Part shown: piece by piece, positions 16,554-24,567 of the stretch
How the letters are laid out: every line of letters starts with the position of its first letter
Numbering within the stretch: position 1 is the first letter of the stretch
Assembly (NCBI GenBank): GCA_022447685.1
Contig: JAKVAO010000039.1
Span: forward strand, 1 to 24,679
Direction of reading: 5' to 3'
Origin: Candidatus Caenarcanales bacterium
Lineage (GTDB): Bacteria; Cyanobacteriota; Vampirovibrionia; LMEP-6097
Length of the DNA: 24,679 nucleotides
The notes under the pieces: generated by a model
The model's input: only the letters and a program-made list of their open reading frames with translations
The model's database searches: none
Told to the model about the DNA's origin: nothing
Program-made: the position numbers and the translations under genes

Positions 16554-16720
16554 TTTTGCAAGTTGAGAAATTACTTTTGCAATTTGAGAAATTGTTTTTG
16601 TAAGTTGAGAAATGACTTTGTAAGTTAAGAAATTGCTTTCGAGAATAGTGAAATAACTTTCTATACTTGAGAAATAACTAAATAACTTAAAGAAATTAAG
16701 ATCTTTGCTCAAGAAATTTA
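16554..16720. repeat. Array of 21-bp degenerate tandem repeats
   Basis: Six clear units with consensus TTTTGTAAGTTGAGAAATWAC: 16554-16574, 16575-16595, 16596-16616, 16617-16636 (20 bp), 16637-16657 and 16658-16678; two more degraded units reach about 16720. The first four are about 80% alike, later ones less. The period is two turns of B-DNA and also seven codons. On the minus strand an open frame (16533-16784, TTG start, no ribosome binding site) reads the units as heptads like VISQLAK, VISQLTK, TISQIAK. The array fills the divergent gap between the helicase-nuclease gene and the toxin-antitoxin operon. I do not know its function. Confidence 0.8.
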
Positions 16721-16767
16721 TTAAGGAAAGTTGGAAATGCTTATGTAACTTTGAAAAACCTCGAAGA

Positions 16768-16788
16768 AAAGTTGCAAAAAGCAACTTT
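16768..16788. promoter_or_regulatory. Palindromic operator of the toxin-antitoxin operon
   Basis: Perfect inverted repeat AAAGTTGC - 5 bases - GCAACTTT. Its right arm overlaps the expected -35 region of the promoter at 16803. Antitoxins of type II systems usually bind such palindromes to repress their own operon, so I infer an operator; a hairpin role in RNA is less likely because it lies upstream of the predicted transcription start. Confidence 0.6.
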
Positions 16789-16802
16789 ATGAAACTTTTG
16801 GG

Positions 16803-16808
16803 TATAAT
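16803..16808 (+). promoter_or_regulatory. -10 box of the toxin-antitoxin operon, leaderless start
   Basis: Perfect TATAAT ending six bases before the antitoxin ATG (16815). Transcription would start at or next to the ATG, and no Shine-Dalgarno site is present, so the mRNA should be leaderless. No good -35 box is seen; the operator occupies that place. Confidence 0.6.
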
Positions 16809-16814
16809 AAAAAC

Positions 16815-17036
16815 ATGGCAAAAGCGGTTAAAATTTCAGATAGTATCTTTAATGAGGCTAAAGCCCATGCTAGTGCTAATATGCGCTCAGTAGCGAAACA
16901 AATAGAATTTTGGGCAAAAATAGGGAAAATCTCAGAAGAGAACCCCGACTTGAGTTATAAATTTATTCGTGAAATTTTAATTTCAATTGAACAAGAGAAA
17001 AATAATGAATTAAGTGAGTATAATTTCGGTACTTAG
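16815..17036 (+). CDS. ParD-like type II antitoxin
   Basis: A 73-residue protein of the ParD-like antitoxin family: MAKAVKISDSIFNEAKAHA is a ribbon-helix-helix-type N-terminus that should dimerise and bind the operator, followed by the family-typical RSVAKQIEFWAKIGKISEENPDLSYKFI and a charged C-terminal tail that would wrap the toxin. Together with the toxin gene 35 bases downstream it forms a type II toxin-antitoxin pair; the antitoxin neutralises the toxin by binding and represses the operon. The ATG follows a -10 box by six bases and has no ribosome binding site. Recognition of the family is from memory of its conserved KQIE.WAKIGKIAEENPDL core. Confidence 0.82.
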   Translation: MAKAVKISDSIFNEAKAHASANMRSVAKQIEFWAKIGKISEENPDLSYKFIREILISIEQEKNNELSEYNFGT

Positions 17037-17071
17037 ATTGTTCTCCTGAATATTTCATTATTATTGTATTG

Positions 17072-17347
17072 ATGCAGATTCTTCAAACCAATAGATTTAA
17101 AAAGACAGTTAAAAAACTGGATTCTAATCAGAAAAAAGATCTAGATAAAGTTGTTAAAGAGCTTATTAAGAATCCTACTATTGGTGAAGCTAAGAAAGGA
17201 GACCTTTCTGGAATCAGAGTTTATAAATTCAAAATGAATAAGCAGTTAGCTTTGCTTGCCTACATGTTTGAGGAAGAGAAAGTGATTTTGACTTTACTTG
17301 CACTCGATTCTCATCAGAATTTTTATAGGGATTTGAAGGGGAAGTGA
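17072..17347 (+). CDS. RelE/ParE-superfamily toxin
   Basis: A 91-residue toxin with the short RelE/ParE fold: N-terminal strand and two helices (LQTNRFKKTVKKLDSNQKKDLDKVVKELIKNP), then GEAKKGDLSGIRVYKFKMNKQLALLAYMF and a last strand VILTLLALDSHQNFYRDLK. The GDLSG-IRVYKF strand and the C-terminal HQNFYRDLK are typical of RelE/ParE toxins that cut mRNA on the ribosome or inhibit gyrase; which one cannot be told. It follows the antitoxin by 35 bases, on the same transcript. I use the ATG at 17072 rather than the TTG just before it. It ends five bases from the convergent nuclease-NTPase gene. Confidence 0.82.
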   Translation: MQILQTNRFKKTVKKLDSNQKKDLDKVVKELIKNPTIGEAKKGDLSGIRVYKFKMNKQLALLAYMFEEEKVILTLLALDSHQNFYRDLKGK

Positions 17348-17352
17348 ATGTT

Positions 17353-19683
17353 TTAGTTAAATAAATTATGGACATCATCCGAGAAGTGACTTCTCTTAAA
17401 ATCTACTTTAGGGAAAAAATCTTTAATTTCATAGTCTTCACTTAAATGATCACTCTGTGAATCAAAATAAACTCTTTCACTCGAATAATATTCACTCAAT
17501 ATATCGTGTCCAATATCTGATGCTGGTAAATTAAATTTTTCAATAATTCTATCTGACTCTAAATGAAAATTTTCCATATCCTTCATATATATTGCGAAGT
17601 TACCACTAAAAGAATCTTGGGCTTTTTTATTAAAAAAACTATCACAAGCATCAATCAACAAGTCTTTATCACAATTCCTTCCAAAAAATTCTTTAGCTTC
17701 AATATCAAAATTAGAAAAATAATCTTCTAGATTTGTTTCTAAATCATCAAGCCATGAAGAATGCTCTATAAAAAAAGCAATGATTTCCACTAAATTCTCA
17801 TGGAAGTAATTTTTATATTTTTCAAATTCTGAATAATATTCAATCAGACATAAAAAATTGCGAACATGTTGATCACCACGTATGCAGGAAAAATCAATTT
17901 TCTTAAATATCTCCATTGGATTAATTTCATTCTCTTCAAGCTTTTCTAAAAAATTGTTGCAGTCAAAGAGCCTAGTAATCATAAACAATATTTCTATATA
18001 ATCATCAGAAGAGTGTTCATTGATATTTAACTTTGATTCACGAACAAGTTTCAAGACTAATTCCTTTTGTTCATCCGTCATCAAATTTTCAAACATAGTT
18101 AAAATTTCATTTAACTGCTCTACATAGCGTGATGAATTTATTAATGGACTTATAGATTCTGGAACCCTTGCTATGTGATTTTTCAAAAAATCTCTAATTG
18201 ATGGGTTAAAGAATGTAAGAGAGTAAGTCTCAAAGTTTTTATTTCTTACAATAAAACTACCTAGTAATTTCTTTAAACAGTCATTATAAATAAAGCCATT
18301 ATATTTTTCACCTTCAAGCAAAAGTCTTTGTTCAAAGACTTTTTTAAAACTATCTTCATTAACTTTAAATCTTGAATTTAAAGGGAAAGTTAAAAGAGTC
18401 TCTAAGAAAAGCTTTTCAGGTATATCCAATTTATTAAAAGGCATCTTCCAAATATCTTGTGGATTATTTAATTTATCTAAAATAAATTCTTGATAATTAA
18501 ATTCGTGAGAATCAGGTAATTCATGATAATCAGTAATAAATTGGATAATCCGTGGATTGTAATTCTTGTGATCAATAAGTTCCTCATAGAACTGATCTTT
18601 AACTATCTGCTTAAATAAAGTTTCATAGGCATCTGAGGAATTTTTCAGTTTATAAAACAGATGATTATAAAGAATTAAAGCCTTCTCATAACGGCTATAC
18701 TGCCCAGCACTGACTTCGTACTCAGAGTTTTTAATATTAGCTTTATCCAATCCTTGAAGATTAAACCTTCCTTCATTAAGGATATTTGTTCTAGATGTAA
18801 GAATCAAATACTTTCTATACTTTGGATTTGCTTTATTATTTCTCTCTAAAATACTAATAAAACTTTGTATATGAGAGTCATATTTACTATTTGATTTCAG
18901 GTCATAATGGTTAGAACCCAAAAAATCATCAATATAAAAAATCTGTTTTTGTTGAGATTTAAAATACTTCCTTGCTTGATTAATATCGTTTTGTTCTATT
19001 TTTACTAACTCTAATTCCTCTTCATCAGAGGACTCATCAATTAGTCTCCAAATTATCATCTGCGCTAGAGTTGTTTTACCAATTCCTGGCTCCCCTTTAA
19101 TTACTATATATCCAAGCTTGATTAATTTCTGTATAGCTTCATCAAAAGCTCTTGTAGGAACAAAAATTTTAACTTTATCAATAATTTCTTCTTTTTCAAA
19201 GTCACGACTATTCTCAACATATCTATCTAAAATCCTTTCTAATACAACAGTTGAAGCCATCCATAACTTAAAATGTACTTTTTCTACTTCAGTGTAAGCA
19301 CGCAATAGTCCATTCAAATCATCACAGCCAAAAATATCAGTTGTTGATTGGATATAGGGATCAAAAATCTCTAAAATTTCCTCTTTGTTTTTAGGACTTA
19401 GCCCAAGTGAAGTCGTAACAATATATCTCTTTGGCTTTAGCCTTTTAACTTTTTCAAGCTCACCATTTAAGCTTGATTTCAATTGTGAAAAACTACTATT
19501 TATATAATGCTTAGCTTGAACAATAATTTCATTAGAGCCTTTAGAAACTGAATAACGAAGGTCAATCCCTTCATCTCTTCCCTTCTTAAAAGATTCAAAG
19601 TGAATACCTAACTCCTTTTGAAGTAAGTCTTGAACTAAATCTTCAAAATCTTTATCGCTCAATGATCTAAAATCATATGCCAT
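17353..19683 (-). CDS. Mrr-like restriction nuclease fused to STAND NTPase (probable anti-phage)
   Basis: A 776-residue protein with three parts. Residues 1-125 form a Mrr/restriction-endonuclease-like PD-(D/E)XK domain: YDFRSLSDKDFEDLV, FKKGRDEGIDLRY (Asp41) and EIIVQAKHY (Gln56, Lys58). Residues about 175-340 form a STAND P-loop NTPase: VPTRAFDEAIQKL, Walker A GEPGIGKTT (197-205), Walker B YIDDFLG (250-256) and LILTSRTNIL (293-302). The DDFLG form is what I remember for the nSTAND3 group. The remaining 430 residues are helical and probably sense the trigger. STAND proteins with nuclease effectors (the Avs type) detect phage proteins and then cut DNA, so defence is the likely role, by inference. 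ATG at 19683 fits the domain start; an upstream TTG start (19746) is less likely. It is divergent from two small membrane genes. Confidence 0.82.
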   Translation of the reverse strand: MAYDFRSLSDKDFEDLVQDLLQKELGIHFESFKKGRDEGIDLRYSVSKGSNEIIVQAKHYINSSFSQLKSSLNGELEKVKRLKPKRYIVTTSLGLSPKNKEEILEIFDPYIQSTTDIFGCDDLNGLLRAYTEVEKVHFKLWMASTVVLERILDRYVENSRDFEKEEIIDKVKIFVPTRAFDEAIQKLIKLGYIVIKGEPGIGKTTLAQMIIWRLIDESSDEEELELVKIEQNDINQARKYFKSQQKQIFYIDDFLGSNHYDLKSNSKYDSHIQSFISILERNNKANPKYRKYLILTSRTNILNEGRFNLQGLDKANIKNSEYEVSAGQYSRYEKALILYNHLFYKLKNSSDAYETLFKQIVKDQFYEELIDHKNYNPRIIQFITDYHELPDSHEFNYQEFILDKLNNPQDIWKMPFNKLDIPEKLFLETLLTFPLNSRFKVNEDSFKKVFEQRLLLEGEKYNGFIYNDCLKKLLGSFIVRNKNFETYSLTFFNPSIRDFLKNHIARVPESISPLINSSRYVEQLNEILTMFENLMTDEQKELVLKLVRESKLNINEHSSDDYIEILFMITRLFDCNNFLEKLEENEINPMEIFKKIDFSCIRGDQHVRNFLCLIEYYSEFEKYKNYFHENLVEIIAFFIEHSSWLDDLETNLEDYFSNFDIEAKEFFGRNCDKDLLIDACDSFFNKKAQDSFSGNFAIYMKDMENFHLESDRIIEKFNLPASDIGHDILSEYYSSERVYFDSQSDHLSEDYEIKDFFPKVDFKRSHFSDDVHNLFN

Positions 19684-19752
19684 TACTATAAATTCTACCC
19701 TTACAGACAAAATTTCGCTTTTCACAGCGTTTCTATAAATTATCAAGCAAAT

Positions 19753-20031
19753 TTGAGAAAATACTTACCTGTGAACTCAAAAGCACTAACTGATTTTGAG
19801 AAATCTGAAATATACAGGGCTGAAAGCCTTAGAAATCTTGGCTATGTATTAGCAACCCCAATTTCTGCACAAATTTTCTCCCTGCTTGTTTACCCTCAAG
19901 AATATTCAATTGATTTCAATTCTAAATATTTCTATATTTCTTGCTTACTATTACTTTTAGGCATAGAATTAGTAAATAGAGGTTATAACCTTCTAATTGA
20001 TTATGAGAAAAAGGGGACAAGATTAAAATGA
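19753..20031 (+). CDS. Small membrane protein, two predicted TM segments
   Basis: I do not recognise this 92-residue protein. It has a short polar N-terminus (ALTDFEKSEIYRAESLRNLG), a first hydrophobic segment at about 29-47 (YVLATPISAQIFSLLVY), a polar loop, and a strong second one at about 58-80 (YFYISCLLLLLGIELVNRGY), ending with the basic tail YEKKGTRLK. Starts are a TTG at 19753 or a GTG at 19771 (86 residues); neither has a good ribosome binding site. It is divergent from the nuclease-STAND gene, 69 bases from its start, and overlaps the next gene by four bases (ATGA), so the two small genes are translated together. The position suggests an accessory of the defence gene, but that is only inference. 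Confidence 0.65.
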   Translation: MRKYLPVNSKALTDFEKSEIYRAESLRNLGYVLATPISAQIFSLLVYPQEYSIDFNSKYFYISCLLLLLGIELVNRGYNLLIDYEKKGTRLK

Positions 20032-20207
20032 TAATCACAGACCAAACTGAATCTTTCATAGCTTTAATTATCGGGCTTTCTATTTTTCTTGCTGCAATTT
20101 TCAAAATGCTCTACAAAGATTTTGAAATTCAAAAAGAAAGAAAATATATTGAAGAGGAAACTACATTTCTCGAATATCTAAGAAAAGGTTCTCTTTTCTT
20201 TTCCTAA
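20028..20207 (+). CDS. 59-residue single-pass membrane protein
   Basis: A small gene starting with the ATGA overlap of the preceding membrane-protein gene. The product has a short N-terminus (MIITDQTES), one hydrophobic segment at about 10-26 (FIALIIGLSIFLAAIF) and a charged, helical tail (YKDFEIQKERKYIEEE) of about 30 residues. Overlap of start and stop, a clean membrane segment and the sensible tail make it a real gene rather than a chance frame. Its TAA overlaps the end of the convergent HAD gene by four bases. No family is recognised; partner of the 92-residue membrane protein is the natural guess. Confidence 0.6.
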   Translation: MIITDQTESFIALIIGLSIFLAAIFKMLYKDFEIQKERKYIEEETTFLEYLRKGSLFFS

Positions 20208-20929
20208 ACTTCAAGCAAAAAACTTTCGTTAACCATCTTAGCTAAGGTCTTCAAATCTGGAACTTCTAAGTCTGGTTTTACTTGTGCTGAAAGGGCTACA
20301 CCAGTTCCCGGCTTAACAGATTTTCTATTCACCCAAATATTGGTAATTCCCATAGCTTTAGCTGGAACTATGTCGTGATACTTAGACTGGGCAACGTGTA
20401 GGATTTGATTCTTCTTAATTCCGTAATTATCATTGAGATACTTAAGCATATACTCAAAGTTATTCAAAGAAGGTTTGTAAGAACCAATATCTTCTGCTGT
20501 TAAAACCCAATCGAGTTCTTCTTCTAGAAGGCAGGCGCTAATATCAAAAAGCTTATTCTCAATATTGGTTAAAGGTCCCATCTTGTAGTGTCCCTTCAAA
20601 GATCTAATTGCTGTAACAGTGTCAGCAAAAGGTACCCACAGATGAAAGTTCTTAGTTAAAATATCAGCTTCTCTATCAGATACTTCGAACTTATACTTTT
20701 CTGCAAACTTTCTAACTACTCCATTTAAAATCTTTGAGTAAACTTGAAATTCACCATGTTCTAATTCAGCTTCAAATTTTGCGTAAGATTCTAAGATTTC
20801 AGCATCAGCAACAGCGATGTTTTTGGATTTAAAAAGCATATTCAATGATTTAAGAATACCTGCTTCCCAGTCTATGAAAGTACCATAGCAATCAAAAGTT
20901 AGAGCTTTGAATCTAGTGAAATCTAGCAT
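20204..20929 (-). CDS. HAD-superfamily hydrolase, haloacid dehalogenase type II-like
   Basis: A 241-residue cytoplasmic hydrolase of the haloacid dehalogenase fold. Motif I is FDCYGTFIDWEAGI with nucleophile Asp13; motif II is at GPLTNIEN (about 118-125); motif III Lys152 is in GSYKPSLNNFEYML; motif IV is HVAQSKYHDIVPAKAMGITNIWVNR (His178 to Arg202) with Asp186. The FDCYGT...DWE..I start and the H-D-I..A...G...WVNR end are those of the type II L-2-haloacid dehalogenase group, which releases halide from 2-haloacids through an Asp ester. Many members have other or unknown substrates, so I would not assert dehalogenation. Exonuclease III lies upstream on the same strand, 75 bases away. Confidence 0.85.
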   Translation of the reverse strand: MLDFTRFKALTFDCYGTFIDWEAGILKSLNMLFKSKNIAVADAEILESYAKFEAELEHGEFQVYSKILNGVVRKFAEKYKFEVSDREADILTKNFHLWVPFADTVTAIRSLKGHYKMGPLTNIENKLFDISACLLEEELDWVLTAEDIGSYKPSLNNFEYMLKYLNDNYGIKKNQILHVAQSKYHDIVPAKAMGITNIWVNRKSVKPGTGVALSAQVKPDLEVPDLKTLAKMVNESFLLEV

Positions 20930-21004
20930 GTATTAAATTTTAATCTAGAACAAATGCTTCTGTTATCCCAAAAAAGAAATATTTTGTGAATTTTCAGGTT
21001 TTAT

Positions 21005-21862
21005 CTAAAGCTTTAACTCTAAACTCACGGGACAGTGATCAGAGCCTTCGACTTCACTTAAAATATCTGCTGAATTTACCTTGGGTAATACAGAAGAAGA
21101 TACAAAGAAGTAATCAATTCTCCAGCCTACGTTTCTCTTTCTAGCTGCTGTTCTATAACTCCACCAAGTATATTTATCTGGCTCATCTTTATGAAAATGT
21201 CTAAAAGTATCTGAGAAGCCCATTTCTACAAGTCTGTCCAGGTAATCTCTTTCTTCTCTGATAAAGCCTGAGGTCTTGGTGTTGTCTTTAGGGCGGGCAA
21301 GGTCAATTTCATTATGAGCTGTATTGTAATCACCTGTGACGATTATATTAGCTTGAATTTGCTTAAATTCTTTTAAATACTCCAGGAAGAAGTCATAGAA
21401 ACGAAGTTTGAATTGGTATCTTTCCTCATTAGCTCCACCATTTGGAAAATAAATATTAAAAAGGCTGAAGCTGAAATCATTTTCTAGTTTATGTTTGCTA
21501 TGAATAACTCGTCCCTCTGAATTGAAAGCTTCAATTAGTGCGGGATCCATATTTAACTTTTTAGCTACTTTAGCTGCGATTTCAGGATTGAATCCATTAA
21601 CAATTTCTACTGGTTTAAGATTCTTAGAGAAAAAGCTAGCTACACCTGAGTAACCTTTACGTTCGGCGCTATTGAAATGAGTTGTTGGATATTTATCAAA
21701 CTTAGTTAAATCTTCTCCTAACTGTTCAGGCTGAGCCTTGGTTTCTTGAAAACATAGTGCATCACATCCAGAAGTTTCAAGCCAGTCATGGAAGCCTTTC
21801 TTCGCTACAGCTCTAATACCATTAACATTCCAACTACAAAGTTTTAAAGTCTTATCTGCCAT
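21005..21862 (-). CDS. xth: Exodeoxyribonuclease III
   Basis: AP endonuclease and 3'-5' exonuclease of base excision repair. All parts of the exonuclease-endonuclease-phosphatase fold are present in 285 residues: SWNVNGIRA (Asn12), CFQETKAQ (Glu40), SGVASF, NIYFPNGG, VTGDYNTAHNEIDLARP (Asp178, Asn180), SGFIREERDYLD, YTWWSYRTAARKRNVGWRIDYFF and the catalytic pair GSDHCPV (Asp275, His276). It has about 20 extra residues at 88-115 (FNPEIAAKVAKKLNMDPALI) before the EGRVI strand. The start is ATG with no clear ribosome binding site, 41 bases from the divergent tsaD. Confidence 0.95.
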   Translation of the reverse strand: MADKTLKLCSWNVNGIRAVAKKGFHDWLETSGCDALCFQETKAQPEQLGEDLTKFDKYPTTHFNSAERKGYSGVASFFSKNLKPVEIVNGFNPEIAAKVAKKLNMDPALIEAFNSEGRVIHSKHKLENDFSFSLFNIYFPNGGANEERYQFKLRFYDFFLEYLKEFKQIQANIIVTGDYNTAHNEIDLARPKDNTKTSGFIREERDYLDRLVEMGFSDTFRHFHKDEPDKYTWWSYRTAARKRNVGWRIDYFFVSSSVLPKVNSADILSEVEGSDHCPVSLELKL

Positions 21863-21903
21863 AATTTCTGTGAAAATTCTAGCATTTAGCTAAAATTAAC
21901 TGG

Positions 21904-22926
21904 GTGTTAATTCTAGGAATAGAGAGCAGTTGTGATGAAAGTGCTGCTGCCGTTGTCAAAGACGGTAGAGAGGTTATCAGTAATTACCTCCATAGTCAGA
22001 TCGAGGATCATAAAGATTGGGGTGGGGTTATTCCTGAATTTGCTTCTAGGCTGCATTACAAAAAAATCAACAATGTTATCAGTAAAACTTTATCTGATGC
22101 TAATTTAAGTCTTAACGAAATTGACGCCATTGCTGTTACCCATGGTCCCGGTTTGATCGGATCTTTACTTGTAGGGATGAATGTTGCTAAGACTTTGGCG
22201 TGGGTTCACAATAAGCCTCTTGTTCCCGTGAATCATTTGATGGGGCATATATGTTCTAATTTCTTGGATTCTGATATTGAGCCGTCATTTATCTGTTTGC
22301 TTGCAAGTGGTGGTCATACCCAAATCGTCAGGGTGAATAGCTATAGTGAGATGGTGATTTCTGGTGAAACCATTGATGATGCGGCTGGTGAAGCCTTTGA
22401 TAAAGTCGCAAGATTATTGGATTTACCTTATCCTGGTGGACCAGAGCTTGATAGGCTTGCTCAAGGCTTTAATTTTAGTGAAAGTGTTTACAAAGGGAAA
22501 TATAAGTTCCCGATTCCCAAAGTTAAAGAACTAAATTTTAGTTTTTCTGGTTTGAAAACATCTGTTTTGCGTCTTAAAGAAAAGCTCTGCGAAGCTGAGT
22601 GGTCTGAAAATAGAACTGAAATTGCTTTTGCTTTTCAAGATTGTGTCGCTCAAGTACTAAAGAAAAAGATTGAAACGGCTATCGAAGATTCAGGCATTGA
22701 GCAGGTGATTATTGCTGGAGGTGTAGCTGCAAATTCTAGAATTAGAAAAATATTTAATGAAATGAATATTAAGGTTACTATGCCAAGCCTTAAATACTGC
22801 ACTGATAATGCAGCTATGATTGCAAGTGCTGGATATTATAAGTATTTAAGCTCACAAGAAAAAGAAATCTATTATAATTACGGTTTTGAAGCCTTCTCTA
22901 AATTAACGACTAATAGTTTGGGCTAA
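21904..22926 (+). CDS. tsaD: tRNA N6-adenosine threonylcarbamoyltransferase TsaD
   Basis: Transfers threonylcarbamoyl to A37 of ANN-decoding tRNAs (t6A) with TsaB, TsaE and TsaC. The 340-residue protein starts ILGIESSCDES, has GGVIPEFASRLH, THGPGLIGSLLVG, the metal-binding NHLMGHI (His111, His115), LASGGHTQIV, DDAAGEAFDKVARLL, GGP, FSFSGLKTSVLR, AGGVAANSRIR and the last ligand in YCTDNAAMIA (Asp301), all at normal family spacing. Start is GTG; a TAAAAT (21891-21896) ends only seven bases before it, so this mRNA too may be leaderless. It is divergent from xth and only six bases before the transporter gene, so the two are likely one operon. Confidence 0.97.
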   Translation: MLILGIESSCDESAAAVVKDGREVISNYLHSQIEDHKDWGGVIPEFASRLHYKKINNVISKTLSDANLSLNEIDAIAVTHGPGLIGSLLVGMNVAKTLAWVHNKPLVPVNHLMGHICSNFLDSDIEPSFICLLASGGHTQIVRVNSYSEMVISGETIDDAAGEAFDKVARLLDLPYPGGPELDRLAQGFNFSESVYKGKYKFPIPKVKELNFSFSGLKTSVLRLKEKLCEAEWSENRTEIAFAFQDCVAQVLKKKIETAIEDSGIEQVIIAGGVAANSRIRKIFNEMNIKVTMPSLKYCTDNAAMIASAGYYKYLSSQEKEIYYNYGFEAFSKLTTNSLG

Positions 22927-22932
22927 ATCATA

Positions 22933-24567
22933 ATGCTTAACGGTTCAGGAATCTCTAGTCTCATGCCCTTCATCAATACTCTTGGTGGCTTGGCGATATT
23001 TTTAATTGGCTTAGATTATATGAGCACTTACCTTAAAAGAAGTGCTGGTGAAACTCTCAAACTAATTCTTGAAAAAGCTACAGCAAATAAGTTTATTGGT
23101 GTACTAGTAGGAACTTTGGTAACAGTTTTAATTCAAAGTAGTAGTGCTACAACTTCGATTCTAGTTTCTTTTGTTCATTCACAGTTACTTAGTTTTGAAA
23201 GAAGTGTAGCTGTTCTGATGGGAGCGAATATTGGTACGACTATTACCGGACAGATCGTAGCTTTTAATGTAAGTAAATGGTCTTATCTCTTAATTTTTGT
23301 AGGATTTTTGTTACAGACTGTAGCTACTAAAGCTAAAAATAAAAATATTGGTGGAATTATTTTAGGACTTGGACTTTTATTTCTTGGACTGAAAATCATG
23401 TCGAATGCCATGGCTGTCTTCAGAGATTCAGAATACTTCATGGATTTAATCCGAAGCCTAGAGAATGTTGGCTGGGGGATTTTTGTAGGAGCAGTATTCA
23501 CAGCTCTCATTCAGTCAAGTAGCGCTACTATAGGCATAGTCATAGGTATGGCTACTCAGGATATTATCAGTATCGAAGCTGCTATGCCTGTGGTTTTAGG
23601 GGCGAATTTGGGTACTTGTATCACTGCAATTTTTGCAGCTTTAAAATCAAATATCTCTGGTAAAAGAGTTGCAGCTGCTCACGTAATATTTAACTTAGGT
23701 GGCATTCTAGTCTTTGCTTTTTGGATTCCTCAGTTTATTGAGCTGATTAGGCAAATCTCTCCAAATGCTGATGTAGCAAGACTTGTTGCAAATGGGCAAA
23801 GTGCATTTAATATTTTAAGTACTTTGGTTTGGTTTCCATTTACTGGTCTTCTGGAAAAACTTGCTCGTAAGTGTATTCCAGGTGAGTCACTCAATGATAT
23901 TGAACATTATAGTTTACCTAGCCCTAAAAACTTATCCCAATCTCCGACTCTTTCCTTGTTACAGTCAAAGGATTCAATAATGCATATTAAAGATTTGATT
24001 CGAGAGATGTTTTGGTATGCAAGATTACATTTAGTTAGCCCAGATAGAGATATTAGAGACGAAAAATTTATTCATACTAGGTCTGAGCACAAAAGAATTC
24101 GCCTTGAATCTTTAGATTTCTTGAGTAAACTTGCGAAGCTGAATTTGGATTATAAGCAGACGGTTAAGGTTTTAAAACAAAGCTCTTTGATTAATGAACT
24201 TGAGCATCTTGCGATTCAGGTTGAAGCTACTTTCCTTGAAAATAAGCGTAAAATTCCATATCAAGATGAAACCTATAGTAAGCTTGATCGTTATTATAAG
24301 AAAACACTTAAGTATTTCAATGACTCCTGTAAAGCTGCTTTGAACGAATCTGAACTTCACGCAGAAGTGGCTAAAGCTAAAATATTTCTGCTGAATAAAC
24401 AAGAAAAATATCTAAGAAGTAGCTTAATAAATCGAATTCATAAGAATGAAACTATATATCATCCTGAAGATGAAGAATTGACTTTGAAGATACTAGACTT
24501 ACTTAAAAGTATTAATGCATCATCTCTTAGAATCTGTGAAAGTATTTCAGAGCAATTTACCGGTTAG
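22933..24567 (+). CDS. Na+/phosphate cotransporter family protein with PhoU-like tail
   Basis: Inner-membrane Na+-coupled phosphate transporter-like protein (NptA/YjbB group, 544 residues). The inverted repeat of the family is clear: QSSSATT (68-74) with MGANIGTTITG (96-106), and QSSSATI (194-200) with LGANLGTCITA (222-232). About eight hydrophobic segments lie in residues 10-310. Residues about 345-540 are helical and charged like the PhoU domain found at the end of many members, and probably regulate or sense phosphate. The gene follows tsaD by six bases. No PhoR, PhoB or pst genes are present nearby, so its regulation is not visible here. Phosphate is the family's substrate; this protein's own is inferred. 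Confidence 0.92.
   Translation: MLNGSGISSLMPFINTLGGLAIFLIGLDYMSTYLKRSAGETLKLILEKATANKFIGVLVGTLVTVLIQSSSATTSILVSFVHSQLLSFERSVAVLMGANIGTTITGQIVAFNVSKWSYLLIFVGFLLQTVATKAKNKNIGGIILGLGLLFLGLKIMSNAMAVFRDSEYFMDLIRSLENVGWGIFVGAVFTALIQSSSATIGIVIGMATQDIISIEAAMPVVLGANLGTCITAIFAALKSNISGKRVAAAHVIFNLGGILVFAFWIPQFIELIRQISPNADVARLVANGQSAFNILSTLVWFPFTGLLEKLARKCIPGESLNDIEHYSLPSPKNLSQSPTLSLLQSKDSIMHIKDLIREMFWYARLHLVSPDRDIRDEKFIHTRSEHKRIRLESLDFLSKLAKLNLDYKQTVKVLKQSSLINELEHLAIQVEATFLENKRKIPYQDETYSKLDRYYKKTLKYFNDSCKAALNESELHAEVAKAKIFLLNKQEKYLRSSLINRIHKNETIYHPEDEELTLKILDLLKSINASSLRICESISEQFTG

Noticed and set aside
16554..16720. CRISPR array
   Set aside because: Units are contiguous with no spacers and are degenerate; no cas genes are present.
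16533..16784. 83-codon minus-strand open frame across the tandem repeats, with heptads of the VISQLAK type
   Set aside because: TTG start without ribosome binding site, start inside the toxin-antitoxin operator, and an open frame is expected from any 21-base repeat without stops. Kept only as part of the repeat observation.
16705..16893. 62-codon plus-strand frame overlapping the antitoxin start
   Set aside because: It crosses the operator and promoter and lies out of frame with the well-supported antitoxin gene.
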